Positions 1 to 8,798 of a stretch of DNA of 44,955 nucleotides are shown piece after piece (position 1 is the first letter of the stretch; the number at the start of each line of letters is the position of its first letter). The notes under the pieces are model-generated. The model searched no databases. It had not been told where the DNA came from and saw only the letters and a program-made list of their open reading frames with translations. The translations under genes and the position numbers were made by a program. The stretch lies in the NCBI GenBank assembly GCA_000438295.1, contig FR901032.1:1-44955 (forward strand). The letters are read 5' to 3'. This stretch comes from Clostridium sp. CAG:451. GTDB taxonomy: Bacteria > Bacillota_I > Bacilli_A > RF39 > UBA660.

Positions 1-11
1 CGCAAGTTCAT
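1..11 (-). CDS. Start of a gene running off the left edge
   Basis: On the minus strand an ATG at 11-9 is preceded by a Shine-Dalgarno-like AAGGTGAT. Only three codons (Met-Asn-Leu) lie inside the window, so no product can be named. No convincing promoter was found for it between here and rpsD. Confidence 0.3.
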
Positions 12-74
12 TATATCACCTTGTTTATTAAAAAGAAAGATTGTTAACAAAAAATTCACTTTGTCAACAACCTG

Positions 75-99
75 AAAAGACTTTGTTAATAAGTCTTTT
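75..99 (-). terminator. Weak hairpin at the end of rpsD
   Basis: Nine-base arms AAAAGACTT (75-83) and AAGTCTTTT (91-99) form a hairpin that starts at the rpsD stop codon. The run of T on the minus strand is part of the stem and no longer U-tract follows, so termination may be inefficient. Confidence 0.35.
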
Positions 100-701
100 T
101 ACTTGTTATAGAATTCAACGATTAATGATTCATTGATATCTGCATTTAATTCACTACGTTCAGGATATCTAACGTAAGTTCCTTCTAATTTGTTTTCATC
201 AAAAGTAACATATTCTACACGTTTAGTAGCCTTAGAAACAGCGTCAAGTGCAGCTTTATGATCTTTAGAATTTTCCTTTAAAGCAATCTTGCTTCCTGGT
301 TTAACTCTATATGAAGGAATATCAACTTTCTTACCATCAACAGTAATATGTCCATGATTTACAAGTTGTCTAGCTCCACGACGAGTAGTAGCAAATCCCA
401 TACGATAAACTAAGTTATCAAGACGAGATTCAAGTAAGATTAAGAAATTAGTACCGTGAACTCCAGCCATTTTACTAGCTTCATCAAATGTCTTACGGAA
501 TTGTCTTTCGTTAACACCATACATGAAACGTAATTTTTGCTTTTCTTTTAATTGATTAGAGTAATCACTAGGTTTACCTTTTCTATCTTTACCATGTTGA
601 CCAGGTCCATAAGGACGTTTAGCTAATTCTTTACCAGTTTCAGTTAAAGAAAAACCAACACGACGAGATTGTTTATAACTAGGTCCAGTATATCTTGCCA
701 T
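99..701 (-). CDS. rpsD: 30S ribosomal protein S4
   Basis: This is ribosomal protein S4, a primary 16S rRNA-binding protein of the small subunit and, in Bacillus, a repressor of its own gene. The 200-residue product begins MARYTGPSYKQSRR and has the standard S4 length. The S4 RNA-binding domain is visible near residues 90-155 (SRLDNLVYRMGFA, then ARQLVNHGHITVDG). The frame stays open upstream to 827, but the start at 701 is chosen because GAAAGGAGG lies just before it and the family N terminus begins there. It is a single-gene transcript with its own promoter and a 165-base leader, divergent from the ezrA operon. Confidence 0.97.
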   Translation of the reverse strand: MARYTGPSYKQSRRVGFSLTETGKELAKRPYGPGQHGKDRKGKPSDYSNQLKEKQKLRFMYGVNERQFRKTFDEASKMAGVHGTNFLILLESRLDNLVYRMGFATTRRGARQLVNHGHITVDGKKVDIPSYRVKPGSKIALKENSKDHKAALDAVSKATKRVEYVTFDENKLEGTYVRYPERSELNADINESLIVEFYNK

Positions 702-866
702 AAAAATCCTCCTTTCTTTTAATAAATTGCATCTTCTTGAAAAATTATTTCCAACACTTTCTATGGGAGTTTTGTTTTGTTCTTTCGCTTCACAGCAACG
801 AAGGTACTTGAAACTTTCAAAAAACACATATAAAAAGGCGAAATATTGCTGTTCAAGTAAAATTGC
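702..866 (-). promoter_or_regulatory. rpsD 5' leader, candidate S4 autoregulatory region
   Basis: Between the predicted transcription start (about 866) and the rpsD start is a 165-base untranslated leader containing short complementary segments, such as TTCG and CGAA around GCTGTGAAG. Firmicute rpsD genes are commonly autoregulated by S4 binding to such a leader. That this leader works this way is inference; no family consensus was matched. Confidence 0.35.
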
Positions 867-872
867 AGATTT

Positions 873-901
873 ATTGTAATATAAAATTGTAGATTTGTCA
901 A
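873..901 (-). promoter_or_regulatory. rpsD promoter
   Basis: On the minus strand TTGACA (901-896) and TACAAT (878-873) are separated by exactly 17 bases, a near-consensus vegetative promoter facing rpsD. Confidence 0.8.
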
Positions 902-959
902 ATATTTGTAGCTAAAAAACTAGTATTATGGTATTATTAAATAGTAGGTGGTGAGCTAT

Positions 960-2672
960 ATGAAAGGAACATTACTATATGTTTTGACCGGAATTTTAAT
1001 TGTAATCATTCTTATTATTGTGCTTATCGTTGTTTTAAAGAAAAAAAGGAAAAACTATTATTTAAAATTATGTAAAAATTTAGATACAGAAAAAAACTTA
1101 ATTGGAAGTACCCCTGTGCTTCTTGAACTTTCTAAACTAGAACCGATTATAAAGAATGAAAAGATGGAAGAGAAATATCAGAAATGGCAAGATGAATTTG
1201 CTTATATTAAAGATGAAGAACTTCCTAAAATAGATGATTTGTTAATTGAACTTGATACATTGATTGATAAAAAGGAATATAATCTTGCTAAGAGTAAAAT
1301 AAGTAAGTGTGAGATAGGTCTTTATAAAGCAAAAGAACGGGCTAATTATTTACTTGACCAGATTAAAGAAATTACTCTTAGTGAAGAAAAGTACCGAAAT
1401 ATAATTACTAAATTAAAAACTAAATATAGAGAATTAAATAAAGAATATCAAGATCATAAAAACCTCTATGAAGAAATGGCTGAAGCAATAGAATTACAAT
1501 TAGAGAATATTGAAAAAAGATTCTTGGAGTTTGAAACAGCTATGGATCAGAATCAGTATACAGATGTAGTCCATATTGTAAAAGCTCTTGATACTATGAT
1601 TGAGCATATGGAAATAGTTATTTCTGAGGTGCCTGATTTACTATTGATGTGTAAACAAATGGTTCCTAAGAGAATAAAAGAAATAGAAGATACTAAAGAA
1701 AAGATGGAAAGTGATGGCTATCCATTAGACTTTTTAAGTATTGATGATAATATGGCGGAAGCTAAAAAGAATGTAAGTGTTATTCTAGATAGAATTAAAG
1801 TCTTAAACTTAGAAGACTGTATGTTTGAACTTAAGACAATATTAGACTATTTAGATAGTATTTTTGTGGCCTTTGAAAAAGAAAGATTATCACGAAAAGT
1901 ATATGAAGAAGCAAGTAAGGATTTTGAAAAGAAACTAAATAAAACAGTTAAACTAGTAACCGATATATATGAACAATTAGATGATATTGAGAATATGTAT
2001 GATTTAAATAAAGAAGATGTAAAAATAATAGATGAGGTTAATAAAGATTTAATAGTTATAAAAGATGATCATCATAAGATGCTAGAAAAAGTCAAGAATA
2101 AAGCGACACCTTACTCTAGTGTTAATGATGAAGTAGAAAAGTTATCTAATAGATTAAAACAAGTAGAATCAACTCTAGATATTGCTTTAAAATCACTTGG
2201 TAATATGTATGAAGATGAACAAAGAGCAAGAGAACAACTAGAAGAGATTGAAAGACTCTTAAAAGAATGTAAAGAAAAAATGCGAGAGTATAAATTACCA
2301 GTTATTGAAGATAGATACTTTGTTGAACTTAGTGAAGCTAATGAAGCTATCTTAGAGGTAATAAAAGAATTATCTAAAAAACCAATTGCTATTAAAACTT
2401 TAAATACTAGAGTAGATACAGCTAGAGATTTAGTTTTAAAACTTTATAATACAACTGTTTCAATGATCAAAACTGCTAAGATGAGTGAAATGGCTATTGT
2501 TTATGGCAACAGATATATTCCTCTTCATGAAGATATAGAAGAAGGAATTAATAGAGCAAGAAATCTTTTCTTTAAGGGCGACTATACATCATCACTAAAA
2601 GTTAGTGTTGATACTATAAAATTAGTAGATGATAATTTTGAAAGAAAGTTGTTGGCGTATGAAAAAGAATAG
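960..2672 (+). CDS. ezrA: Septation ring formation regulator EzrA
   Basis: EzrA is a membrane-anchored spectrin-like protein that binds FtsZ and coordinates Z-ring dynamics with peptidoglycan synthesis. The 570-residue product has one N-terminal transmembrane helix (about residues 4-27), then a Lys/Arg stop-transfer and a long, Glu/Lys-rich, almost entirely helical coiled-coil region. Length and topology match the family. ATG at 960 is preferred over the in-frame GTG codons at 948 and 951, because the AGGTGG ribosome-binding site overlaps those GTGs and sits about 8 bases before the ATG. It heads a five-gene operon of membrane proteins ending at the terminator near 5263, and the next gene overlaps its 3' end. 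In Bacillus ezrA also lies close to rpsD. Confidence 0.9.
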   Translation: MKGTLLYVLTGILIVIILIIVLIVVLKKKRKNYYLKLCKNLDTEKNLIGSTPVLLELSKLEPIIKNEKMEEKYQKWQDEFAYIKDEELPKIDDLLIELDTLIDKKEYNLAKSKISKCEIGLYKAKERANYLLDQIKEITLSEEKYRNIITKLKTKYRELNKEYQDHKNLYEEMAEAIELQLENIEKRFLEFETAMDQNQYTDVVHIVKALDTMIEHMEIVISEVPDLLLMCKQMVPKRIKEIEDTKEKMESDGYPLDFLSIDDNMAEAKKNVSVILDRIKVLNLEDCMFELKTILDYLDSIFVAFEKERLSRKVYEEASKDFEKKLNKTVKLVTDIYEQLDDIENMYDLNKEDVKIIDEVNKDLIVIKDDHHKMLEKVKNKATPYSSVNDEVEKLSNRLKQVESTLDIALKSLGNMYEDEQRAREQLEEIERLLKECKEKMREYKLPVIEDRYFVELSEANEAILEVIKELSKKPIAIKTLNTRVDTARDLVLKLYNTTVSMIKTAKMSEMAIVYGNRYIPLHEDIEEGINRARNLFFKGDYTSSLKVSVDTIKLVDDNFERKLLAYEKE

Positions 2673-3300
2673 GAAAAAGAAGAAAAAAAATAATAAAGGA
2701 TTTGGAGCATATGAATTTTTAACAGTAGCTGTTGTTTGTTTAGTATTAACCGCTATTTTGTTAGTAGCAATTCTTAAGCTAAGTAATAAAGAAAAATATC
2801 AAGTATTTAACTTTAATGCTAGAGTAATGGCTATGAATGCTATTAATTATAATTTCAAAGACGAAGGTACAATATATTTATATGAGATGTTAAAGTTAGA
2901 TTTGATATCACCAATTAAAAATCCTTTCAATGGTAAGAACTGTGACCTTTATGAATCTAAAGTAGAATTCTTAAAAGAAGGTAAAAAAGTAACACTTAAA
3001 TGTGGAGAATATCTAATAGATAGAGAATTAGTAGGAAACAAAAGTTATACACTTTATAGAGTAACTGATTGGAATGATGATAAAGAATATGAAGCTAATG
3101 ATAGTAAGACAATTTATAATCTTTCAAAGAATGGAAAACTAGTTCTTGATAATTATTATGAAAAAGATTTACTTGTTACTATGCTAAACGAAAAGACAGA
3201 TAAGAAATATGACAGTCTTAAGGAAATAGAAAAAGATTATAAATTAGTAAGTAAAAAAGTATATAGAAGAAAAACTAAAATAAGAGAAGTTACTAATTAA
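2659..3300 (+). CDS. Prepilin-like single-pass membrane protein
   Basis: This is a 213-residue protein of unknown function. The N terminus has the layout of a type IV prepilin: a short Lys-rich leader, Gly14-Phe15, Glu19 at position +5 after the putative cleavage site, and then a continuous hydrophobic helix (about 18-42). The rest is polar with two cysteines (NGKNC and TLKCG), which could form a disulfide in an extracytoplasmic domain. The start at 2659 overlaps the end of ezrA by 14 bases and has little ribosome-binding site of its own, which implies translational coupling. No prepilin peptidase or pilus ATPase gene is in the window. The alternative is a plain membrane-anchored protein whose anchor resembles a pilin by chance. 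Confidence 0.7.
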   Translation: MKKNRKKKKKNNKGFGAYEFLTVAVVCLVLTAILLVAILKLSNKEKYQVFNFNARVMAMNAINYNFKDEGTIYLYEMLKLDLISPIKNPFNGKNCDLYESKVEFLKEGKKVTLKCGEYLIDRELVGNKSYTLYRVTDWNDDKEYEANDSKTIYNLSKNGKLVLDNYYEKDLLVTMLNEKTDKKYDSLKEIEKDYKLVSKKVYRRKTKIREVTN

Positions 3301-3325
3301 TATTAAATAAAAAGAAGGTGTTTAT

Positions 3326-3979
3326 ATGAAAAATAATAAAGAAAAAGATTGGTTTGATAGTCCACGAATGGTTACTTATGTTATTATTGGTTTATTAATA
3401 GTACTAATAATTTTATCACAGTCATTTGCAATTAATAGTCAATTAGGAACATCTGATATTATTAGATCTATTTTAAATCATAATAGTATTTATGTTTTAA
3501 CTTTAATCTATTTTGTCATGCTTCACTTTAAAGTGGGGAAAAAATACTTTGATCATTTAAATGTAATTATGCTTGTATTCTTTGGTTTAATAACCTTAGC
3601 TAGTATGTTTACTGTATTTCAATCATTTGGTTTAGCTTCTCTTTTGCAGTTGGGAATTAATATACTATTTACAATTTATTTTCTATATGCTTTTATCTCA
3701 AATACAGTAATTGGTAAGGAGCTTCATTTGAGTACTAGTGTAATAGTAGAGTTAAAGAATGAACAATATTTCTATTTAATTACTACTTTATTAGTTATTC
3801 ATTTAGTAGTAGTACTTATTAATTCAACATCATTTGAAAGTATAGTTATTTCCTTACTAGAAGTTTTATTCTACTTTCTATTTGCTAGATATATATCTTT
3901 ATATAAAGAATATGACGATATGAAAGTATCTTCTTCTAAAAAGAAAAAAATTAAAAAAGAAGAGGAGAGTGATAAATAA
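3326..3979 (+). CDS. Polytopic membrane protein, unknown function
   Basis: This 217-residue integral membrane protein has about six predicted helices (roughly 16-34, 53-69, 77-98, 104-125, 148-166 and 170-190) and a short lysine-rich cytoplasmic tail (SSSKKKKIKKEEE). No family was recognised. An AGAAGGTG ribosome-binding site precedes the ATG. Its stop shares one base with the start of the next gene. Its place downstream of ezrA suggests an envelope or division role, which is inference from position only. Confidence 0.8.
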   Translation: MKNNKEKDWFDSPRMVTYVIIGLLIVLIILSQSFAINSQLGTSDIIRSILNHNSIYVLTLIYFVMLHFKVGKKYFDHLNVIMLVFFGLITLASMFTVFQSFGLASLLQLGINILFTIYFLYAFISNTVIGKELHLSTSVIVELKNEQYFYLITTLLVIHLVVVLINSTSFESIVISLLEVLFYFLFARYISLYKEYDDMKVSSSKKKKIKKEEESDK

Positions 3980-4311
3980 TGAAAGATTTATTTGATGAGA
4001 TAGAAGTAGAAAAAAAACCACTTCCTAAATTAAAGAAGATTAGTAAAGAGGTAACTAAGGCTAGAGAGTATAACTTTTATCAAAAACTAGCTTATCTATT
4101 ATTTGTTTTCTTCTTTATAACTGGTATTATTTTAGGTAATATTTTCCCAGCTTGTACAGAAACATCAACTTTATTTAAAACATGTACTAATACAGAGTAT
4201 AATCTTGCTTTGACATTATTGTTTTGGTTAGCTAGTTTTGTATTTTGTTCTTTAATATATGGCTTTGGTGAAATTATAAAACTTTTAACAATTATTAGTG
4301 AAAAGAGATAG
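3979..4311 (+). CDS. Small two-helix membrane protein
   Basis: This 110-residue protein has a charged N-terminal cytoplasmic stretch (1-33), two transmembrane helices (about 36-55 and 76-97) and a short loop between them holding Cys59 and Cys69, which would face outside if the N terminus is inside. The ATG overlaps the preceding stop by one base (ATAATG) and follows a GAGGAGAG ribosome-binding site, so it is translated as part of the ezrA operon. No family was recognised. Confidence 0.75.
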   Translation: MKDLFDEIEVEKKPLPKLKKISKEVTKAREYNFYQKLAYLLFVFFFITGIILGNIFPACTETSTLFKTCTNTEYNLALTLLFWLASFVFCSLIYGFGEIIKLLTIISEKR

Positions 4312-4319
4312 GTGAGATA

Positions 4320-5264
4320 ATGATAAGAAATTTAGAAGTAAATCAATCTAAAATAATTGATTTGAATAAGAAAAAAAGATTAATAGCTCAAAGAAAAGCT
4401 AGAGCTAGAAGAAGGTTTAGGACAAGAGTAGGTATGGCTGCTTTTGCTGTTGCTTTGACTGGTGCTTCCATTGCATATAATAGTCATACTAGAGCTAGAG
4501 CTGATGAGCCTGTAATTACTACTGATACAGTAGCAACAGATGATACTATTTATGCTGATATTACAGACTTAAATAACTTAAATATTGTTTTAGTAAATGA
4601 TGGGGTACAAGATAACTTTATAAATTCTCTTTCAAATAAATTAGCAAGTGAAGGTGTTTCTGTAGAGACTGTTGTCGATTCTTATAGTATTGAAAATATG
4701 AATGGTAGTGAAACTTATATAAGTTTACTTGATTACAATAATGATGGTAAAACAAAAGTCATTGGTCAATATAATGAAAGGGATAACCAAACAGATCCAT
4801 TAGCAGTAAGCCTTAATAGTTGTTTAAAAAGAAACGGTTTAGTTGATATGGATATTCAATGTGGTATAAAAGGTTATAATGATGATGGATATCCAACATT
4901 AAAAGAATCTCCAATTGAAAATTCTTTAGGAGAAAAGGGGGCAAGTCGTTTTGCAACAATAGCAGTAGATGCAAATACTGATGTTAATAAGTTTACCGAT
5001 TCTCTTACTGAAGGTTTAATTAGATTTCAAGAATATGTTAAAGAATCAAATGACTTCGATTTAATAACAAGAGTTACTGGTGGTCAAACCCTAGATATAA
5101 TTGCTAATAAACATAATATTTCTACTGACTATTTACAATTACTAAATAATAGAAATGATAATAGAATATATATGAATGAAACTTTAAAAGTGTCAGAATA
5201 TCCTGATATATTAACTAATAGAAATATTGAAATAAATAAGAATATTCAAGAAAAATCATATTAA
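4320..5264 (+). CDS. Membrane-anchored LysM-domain protein
   Basis: The product has 314 residues. A strongly basic cytoplasmic segment (1-35) is followed by one transmembrane helix (about 36-53) and an extracellular portion. Residues about 245-292 read as a LysM peptidoglycan-binding motif: GGQTLDIIANKHNIS, a following leucine-asparagine turn, and a terminal INxxLKV-like strand. The middle part (about 75-235) was not recognised, and no amidase zinc-ligand pattern is visible there. It is the last gene of the ezrA operon, 8 bases after the previous stop, and ends directly at a strong terminator. A role in holding the division machinery to the wall is plausible but inferred. Confidence 0.75.
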   Translation: MIRNLEVNQSKIIDLNKKKRLIAQRKARARRRFRTRVGMAAFAVALTGASIAYNSHTRARADEPVITTDTVATDDTIYADITDLNNLNIVLVNDGVQDNFINSLSNKLASEGVSVETVVDSYSIENMNGSETYISLLDYNNDGKTKVIGQYNERDNQTDPLAVSLNSCLKRNGLVDMDIQCGIKGYNDDGYPTLKESPIENSLGEKGASRFATIAVDANTDVNKFTDSLTEGLIRFQEYVKESNDFDLITRVTGGQTLDIIANKHNISTDYLQLLNNRNDNRIYMNETLKVSEYPDILTNRNIEINKNIQEKSY

Positions 5265-5293
5265 AAAGTTACTATTTTATGAGTAACTTTTTT
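5263..5293. terminator. Bidirectional terminator between the ezrA operon and the GNAT gene
   Basis: A perfect 11-base stem (AAAAAGTTACT and AGTAACTTTTT) with an 8-base loop has T-runs on both strands. It starts at the LysM gene stop and overlaps the last codons of the convergent GNAT gene. Confidence 0.82.
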
Positions 5294-5772
5294 CTTTCAT
5301 TAAATCCTAAATAATATGTTTGGTTACTTATATAGTAACTGTTATTGGTTAATAAACTTTCTATTATAGGATTATTTCCTTCATTAATTGCTATGATCTT
5401 AGAAGAGATTAATAATCTTTCATAATCCTTTAAATTTTCTTCTTGTTCCATTGTATTACCTATTAGTTTATGATTTAGAATATAAAGTGCTTCTTTCATA
5501 TAACCTTTGTTTCTTTCTTTTTCAGTTATACCAAAATGTATATATAAGTCATTACTAGTGATATCTTTTGTTTCTAGAAATATGAATCCAATTGGTTTAT
5601 GTGATTTATTACCATTAATTTCTCTATATTTTTGAATAAGAAAGACAAAGGGACATCTTGGTGGTAATTCACTATATTTGTTGAATGATACATCTTCAAA
5701 TAAGTTTATCAAGTCCCATATGTCATCTTTATTTTTATAATCTAATAATTCTAAATTTAACCATTCATACAT
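5272..5772 (-). CDS. GNAT-family N-acetyltransferase
   Basis: This 166-residue protein has a recognisable acetyl-CoA-binding motif A around residues 80-100 (HFGITEKERNKGYMKEAL, the usual R/K-x-x-G-x-G/Y-A arrangement). A final strand ends in YYLGFNERK. The substrate is unknown. It lies 17 bases downstream of the DUF3048 gene on the same strand and is probably cotranscribed. The family call rests mainly on motif A and overall length. Confidence 0.72.
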   Translation of the reverse strand: MYEWLNLELLDYKNKDDIWDLINLFEDVSFNKYSELPPRCPFVFLIQKYREINGNKSHKPIGFIFLETKDITSNDLYIHFGITEKERNKGYMKEALYILNHKLIGNTMEQEENLKDYERLLISSKIIAINEGNNPIIESLLTNNSYYISNQTYYLGFNERKKLLIK

Positions 5773-5789
5773 ACTACTACACCTTAATA

Positions 5790-6854
5790 TTACTCAAACG
5801 ATGGAGTCATATTAACAGGTTCTATTTGTATAAATGTGTTTCCATCATTTAGTCTAACCTTGCTACCATCCATATAACTATAGATAGTTTTACCACTTCT
5901 TGCATCTTTCTTAGCAGTTATTGGTATGGCATATCCATTTGTTATATAATATGCTTCTTTAGTACCTGTGGTATCCAAGTCTTGCCTACCATAACTATCT
6001 AAAGTTTTATTTTTAACCTTGATAATAATAATATTTTTATAATGATATTGTTCTTTACTATCTCTATCTATATGAGCATTATGATTCATATATCTTAGAT
6101 AAACTTTTCTTTCACTATCATAGGCATAACTTCTTGTTTGACTATTAGAATAGGGAATAGTTACTTTGTTAGCTTGTACTAAACCAGTATCACAATCAGT
6201 ATCAGTACAAGTCTTATTCTTTATTTTCGTTAAATCTACATTGTCACTAGTTATTGGTAGAGCTTCCCACTCATCAGTAATTGTTTGGTAACCAAGATTT
6301 TTTGCACTCTTATATAAAGTTTCTATGTTAGTAAAAACATTATGGGGAGCAGCAATTCTTCTATCACGCCAGTAGGCACTATCTACATATAATCCATTAA
6401 TATTATTTACTCTTAAAGATTTAATATCATTTTCAGCAAATGTACTCCAACCATAGTGGGCATAAAGAGAATCATATTCTAAAGCATAATCTAAAAAGTA
6501 GTGTCTAGAACTTCTAACTGGTCCTATTAAAGAAGTATTAGTATCTTTAAATATAGCCATCATTCTAGTAAGACCACCTTCTACTATTGCCTCATATGTT
6601 ACAAAAGCATCTTGTAATCCTACTTGTGAAGAGTAACCAACATTATTATCTATCATAACAGCAATTGGTCTTTTATTACTATCTTCATCATATATAGTTA
6701 ATTTTTTCTTTTCTGTTTTAGTTGTATTAATATCCGTAAATGGAATTTTTATTTCAATTTTATTAGTTGATGCTAGATATACCAATATAATAATTATTAT
6801 AATGAAGAGTGTAATAAAGGTAATAATCTTTTTTCTTTTCTTCTTCTTTTTCAT
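5790..6854 (-). CDS. DUF3048 (YerB-like) membrane-anchored protein
   Basis: The 354-residue product has a basic start, one transmembrane helix (about 10-27) and an extracellular two-part domain of the DUF3048/YerB family. The hallmarks are RPIAVMIDNN, the GLTRMMAIF and GPVRSSRHYF segments, and a C-terminal part with YYITNGYAIPITAKK and FIQIEP. The biochemical role of the family is not settled. Bacillus YerB is a lipoprotein, whereas this version has a membrane helix and no lipobox cysteine. A GGAGG ribosome-binding site precedes the ATG. It is divergent from the nuclease gene and upstream of the GNAT gene. Confidence 0.88.
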   Translation of the reverse strand: MKKKKKRKKIITFITLFIIIIIILVYLASTNKIEIKIPFTDINTTKTEKKKLTIYDEDSNKRPIAVMIDNNVGYSSQVGLQDAFVTYEAIVEGGLTRMMAIFKDTNTSLIGPVRSSRHYFLDYALEYDSLYAHYGWSTFAENDIKSLRVNNINGLYVDSAYWRDRRIAAPHNVFTNIETLYKSAKNLGYQTITDEWEALPITSDNVDLTKIKNKTCTDTDCDTGLVQANKVTIPYSNSQTRSYAYDSERKVYLRYMNHNAHIDRDSKEQYHYKNIIIIKVKNKTLDSYGRQDLDTTGTKEAYYITNGYAIPITAKKDARSGKTIYSYMDGSKVRLNDGNTFIQIEPVNMTPSFE

Positions 6855-6932
6855 AAATCCTCCATCTTTATCTAAAGTTTATCATAAAGTATTAAATAAG
6901 AAAATAAATTTCTAAAAAAACTTGTAATCTTA

Positions 6933-6941
6933 TGATACAAT
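6933..6941 (+). promoter_or_regulatory. Extended -10 promoter of the nuclease-pta operon
   Basis: TGATACAAT fits an extended -10 element (TGn plus TACAAT), 21 bases upstream of the nuclease start. No good -35 is present at the expected distance, which is usual for extended -10 promoters. Confidence 0.5.
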
Positions 6942-6962
6942 AAATAGGGAAAGGATGGTTTG

Positions 6963-7673
6963 ATGAGTAGAAAGAATAAGAAACTAGTAACATCTCTTTT
7001 AAGTTTAATTGTCTTAATAGCAGTAGTTAGTTATCAATATATATTACCATCTTATGCTTATAGAGATAATAGTAATAATACAAGTGACGTTATTAGTATA
7101 CCGAGTTATGATAATGAGCCTTATAAAGAGGTAAATAATAATAAACCAACATTTACAGATAGTGAAAAAGGATTAACAGAAAAAGAAGAATATAGTGATT
7201 TAGATTCTTTAGGTAGAGTAGGAGTAGCTTTTGCTCTTGTTAGTAAAAGTACAATGCCAACTACTAAAAGAGGTAGTATAGGAATGATTAAACCAGCTGG
7301 ATGGCATACAGTTAAGTATGATTTTGTTGATGGAAAATATTTATATAATAGATGTCATTTAATTGCCCATCAATTAACTGGACAAAATGCTAATCCAAAA
7401 AATTTAATGACTTGTACTAGAAGTATGAATGTAGATGGAATGTTACCTTTTGAAAATAAAGTAGCTAATTATATAAAAGAGACTAATAATCATGTTTTAT
7501 ATAGAGTAACACCTGTTTTTGACGGTGACAATTTAGTAGCAAATGGGGCATATATGGAAGCGTATTCAATTGAAGATAAGGGAAAATTATCATTTAATGT
7601 TTATGTATATAATGTTCAAAAAGGAGTTACCATTGATTATAAAACAGGAGAAAGTAAATTAGAGGAGGAGTAA
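6963..7673 (+). CDS. Secreted or anchored DNA/RNA non-specific endonuclease
   Basis: The 236-residue protein has an N-terminal hydrophobic segment (about 8-30, signal or anchor) and a nuclease domain of the DNA/RNA non-specific endonuclease (EndA/streptodornase-like, beta-beta-alpha-metal) family. The catalytic region reads YNRCHLIAHQLTG, matching the family's D/N-R-x-H-L pattern with the general-base histidine. The downstream NLMTCTRSMNVDGM carries the metal-binding asparagine region. ATG at 6963 follows AAAGGATGG; the in-frame TTG at 6960 is less likely. Relatives take part in nutrient scavenging or DNA uptake. It is cotranscribed with pta, 4 bases downstream. Confidence 0.85.
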   Translation: MSRKNKKLVTSLLSLIVLIAVVSYQYILPSYAYRDNSNNTSDVISIPSYDNEPYKEVNNNKPTFTDSEKGLTEKEEYSDLDSLGRVGVAFALVSKSTMPTTKRGSIGMIKPAGWHTVKYDFVDGKYLYNRCHLIAHQLTGQNANPKNLMTCTRSMNVDGMLPFENKVANYIKETNNHVLYRVTPVFDGDNLVANGAYMEAYSIEDKGKLSFNVYVYNVQKGVTIDYKTGESKLEEE

Positions 7674-7677
7674 AGAT

Positions 7678-8685
7678 ATGGATTTTATAGAAAAGATAAT
7701 TGATAGAGTAAAGAAAAATGAAAAGAAGAAGATAGTATTACCAGAAACAGATGATATTAGAACTTTAGAAGCAGCAGCTATTGCTATTAGAGAAAATATT
7801 GCTGATATTTATTTGATTGGTAAGGAAGAAGATATTTTATCTTTAGCCAAGGAAAATAATATTTCTCTTGATGGGTGTAAGATAATAGAACCAGTTAAGT
7901 TTGCTGATTTTGATTTGTGTGTTAATACTTATTATGAGTTAAGAAAGAAAAAGGGTATGACTCTTGATAAGGCCAGTGAAATACTTACTAATGACTATCC
8001 TTATTTTGGGGCTATGCTTGTTAAACTTAATTATGCTGATGGAATGGTTAGTGGAGCAGTTCACTCTAGTTCTGATACTTTACGTGTAGCTTTACAAATT
8101 ATTAAGACAGCACCTAATACTAAGACAGCATCATCTTTCTTTTTGATGGATACTCCACAAAAGCAGTATGGTTCTAATGGAGTATTTATCTATTCAGATT
8201 GTGGATTAAATCAAAATCCTACTAGTGAACAATTAGTAGATATTGCTAAAAGTAGTGCTGAAAGTTTTGAATTGTTAGTAGAAGATACGCCGAAAGTAGC
8301 TTTTCTATCTCATTCTACTTATGGATCTTCAAAATGTCCTGATAGTGAAAAAGTAGTAAAAGCGGTAGAACTTGCTAGGGAAAGTTTAAAGGATATCACT
8401 TTAGATGGTGAATTACAGTTTGATGCTGCTATTGTTAAAGAAATAGGAGAGCGAAAAGCACCTGGTTCAAAAGTAGCAGGTTATGCCAATGTCTTAGTCT
8501 TTCCAGATTTAGATGCTGGTAATATCGCTTATAAAATAACCGAAAGATTAGGACTTGCTAAAGCTTATGGGCCAGTTACTCAAGGACTTGCTAAACCAAT
8601 AAATGATTTGTCTAGAGGATGTAATGCTAGTGATATAGTTGGGGTAATTGCTATTACTGCTTTACAGTCTTCTGCTATAAAATAA
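7678..8685 (+). CDS. pta: Phosphate acetyltransferase
   Basis: This enzyme interconverts acetyl-CoA and acetyl phosphate, the step before acetate kinase in fermentative ATP production. The 335-residue length fits the short PTA/PTB family. Landmarks are the KIVLPETDDIRTLEAA start, MLVKLNYADGMVSGAVHS (about 114-131), the FLSHSTYGSSK segment and the C-terminal GLAKPINDLSRGC. An AGAGGAGGAG ribosome-binding site precedes the ATG. No acetate kinase gene is in the window. A hairpin terminator follows. Confidence 0.95.
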   Translation: MDFIEKIIDRVKKNEKKKIVLPETDDIRTLEAAAIAIRENIADIYLIGKEEDILSLAKENNISLDGCKIIEPVKFADFDLCVNTYYELRKKKGMTLDKASEILTNDYPYFGAMLVKLNYADGMVSGAVHSSSDTLRVALQIIKTAPNTKTASSFFLMDTPQKQYGSNGVFIYSDCGLNQNPTSEQLVDIAKSSAESFELLVEDTPKVAFLSHSTYGSSKCPDSEKVVKAVELARESLKDITLDGELQFDAAIVKEIGERKAPGSKVAGYANVLVFPDLDAGNIAYKITERLGLAKAYGPVTQGLAKPINDLSRGCNASDIVGVIAITALQSSAIK

Positions 8686-8693
8686 TTAATAAT

Positions 8694-8735
8694 AACATCT
8701 AGTAGTTATATGCTTATTAGATGTTTTATTTTATT
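8694..8735 (+). terminator. Terminator after pta
   Basis: The arms AACATCTA (8694-8701) and TAGATGTT (8718-8725) are perfectly complementary and are followed by TTATTTTATT. Confidence 0.72.
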
Positions 8736-8798
8736 ACAATTTTGTCTTTTTGTCTTATTTTTTGACAGTATAATAACATTGATTGTTGTAAATAATAA

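Noticed and set aside
702..827. Extension of the rpsD frame to 827
   Set aside because: The added residues are not part of S4, and a strong ribosome-binding site lies directly before the ATG at 701; this stretch is leader RNA.
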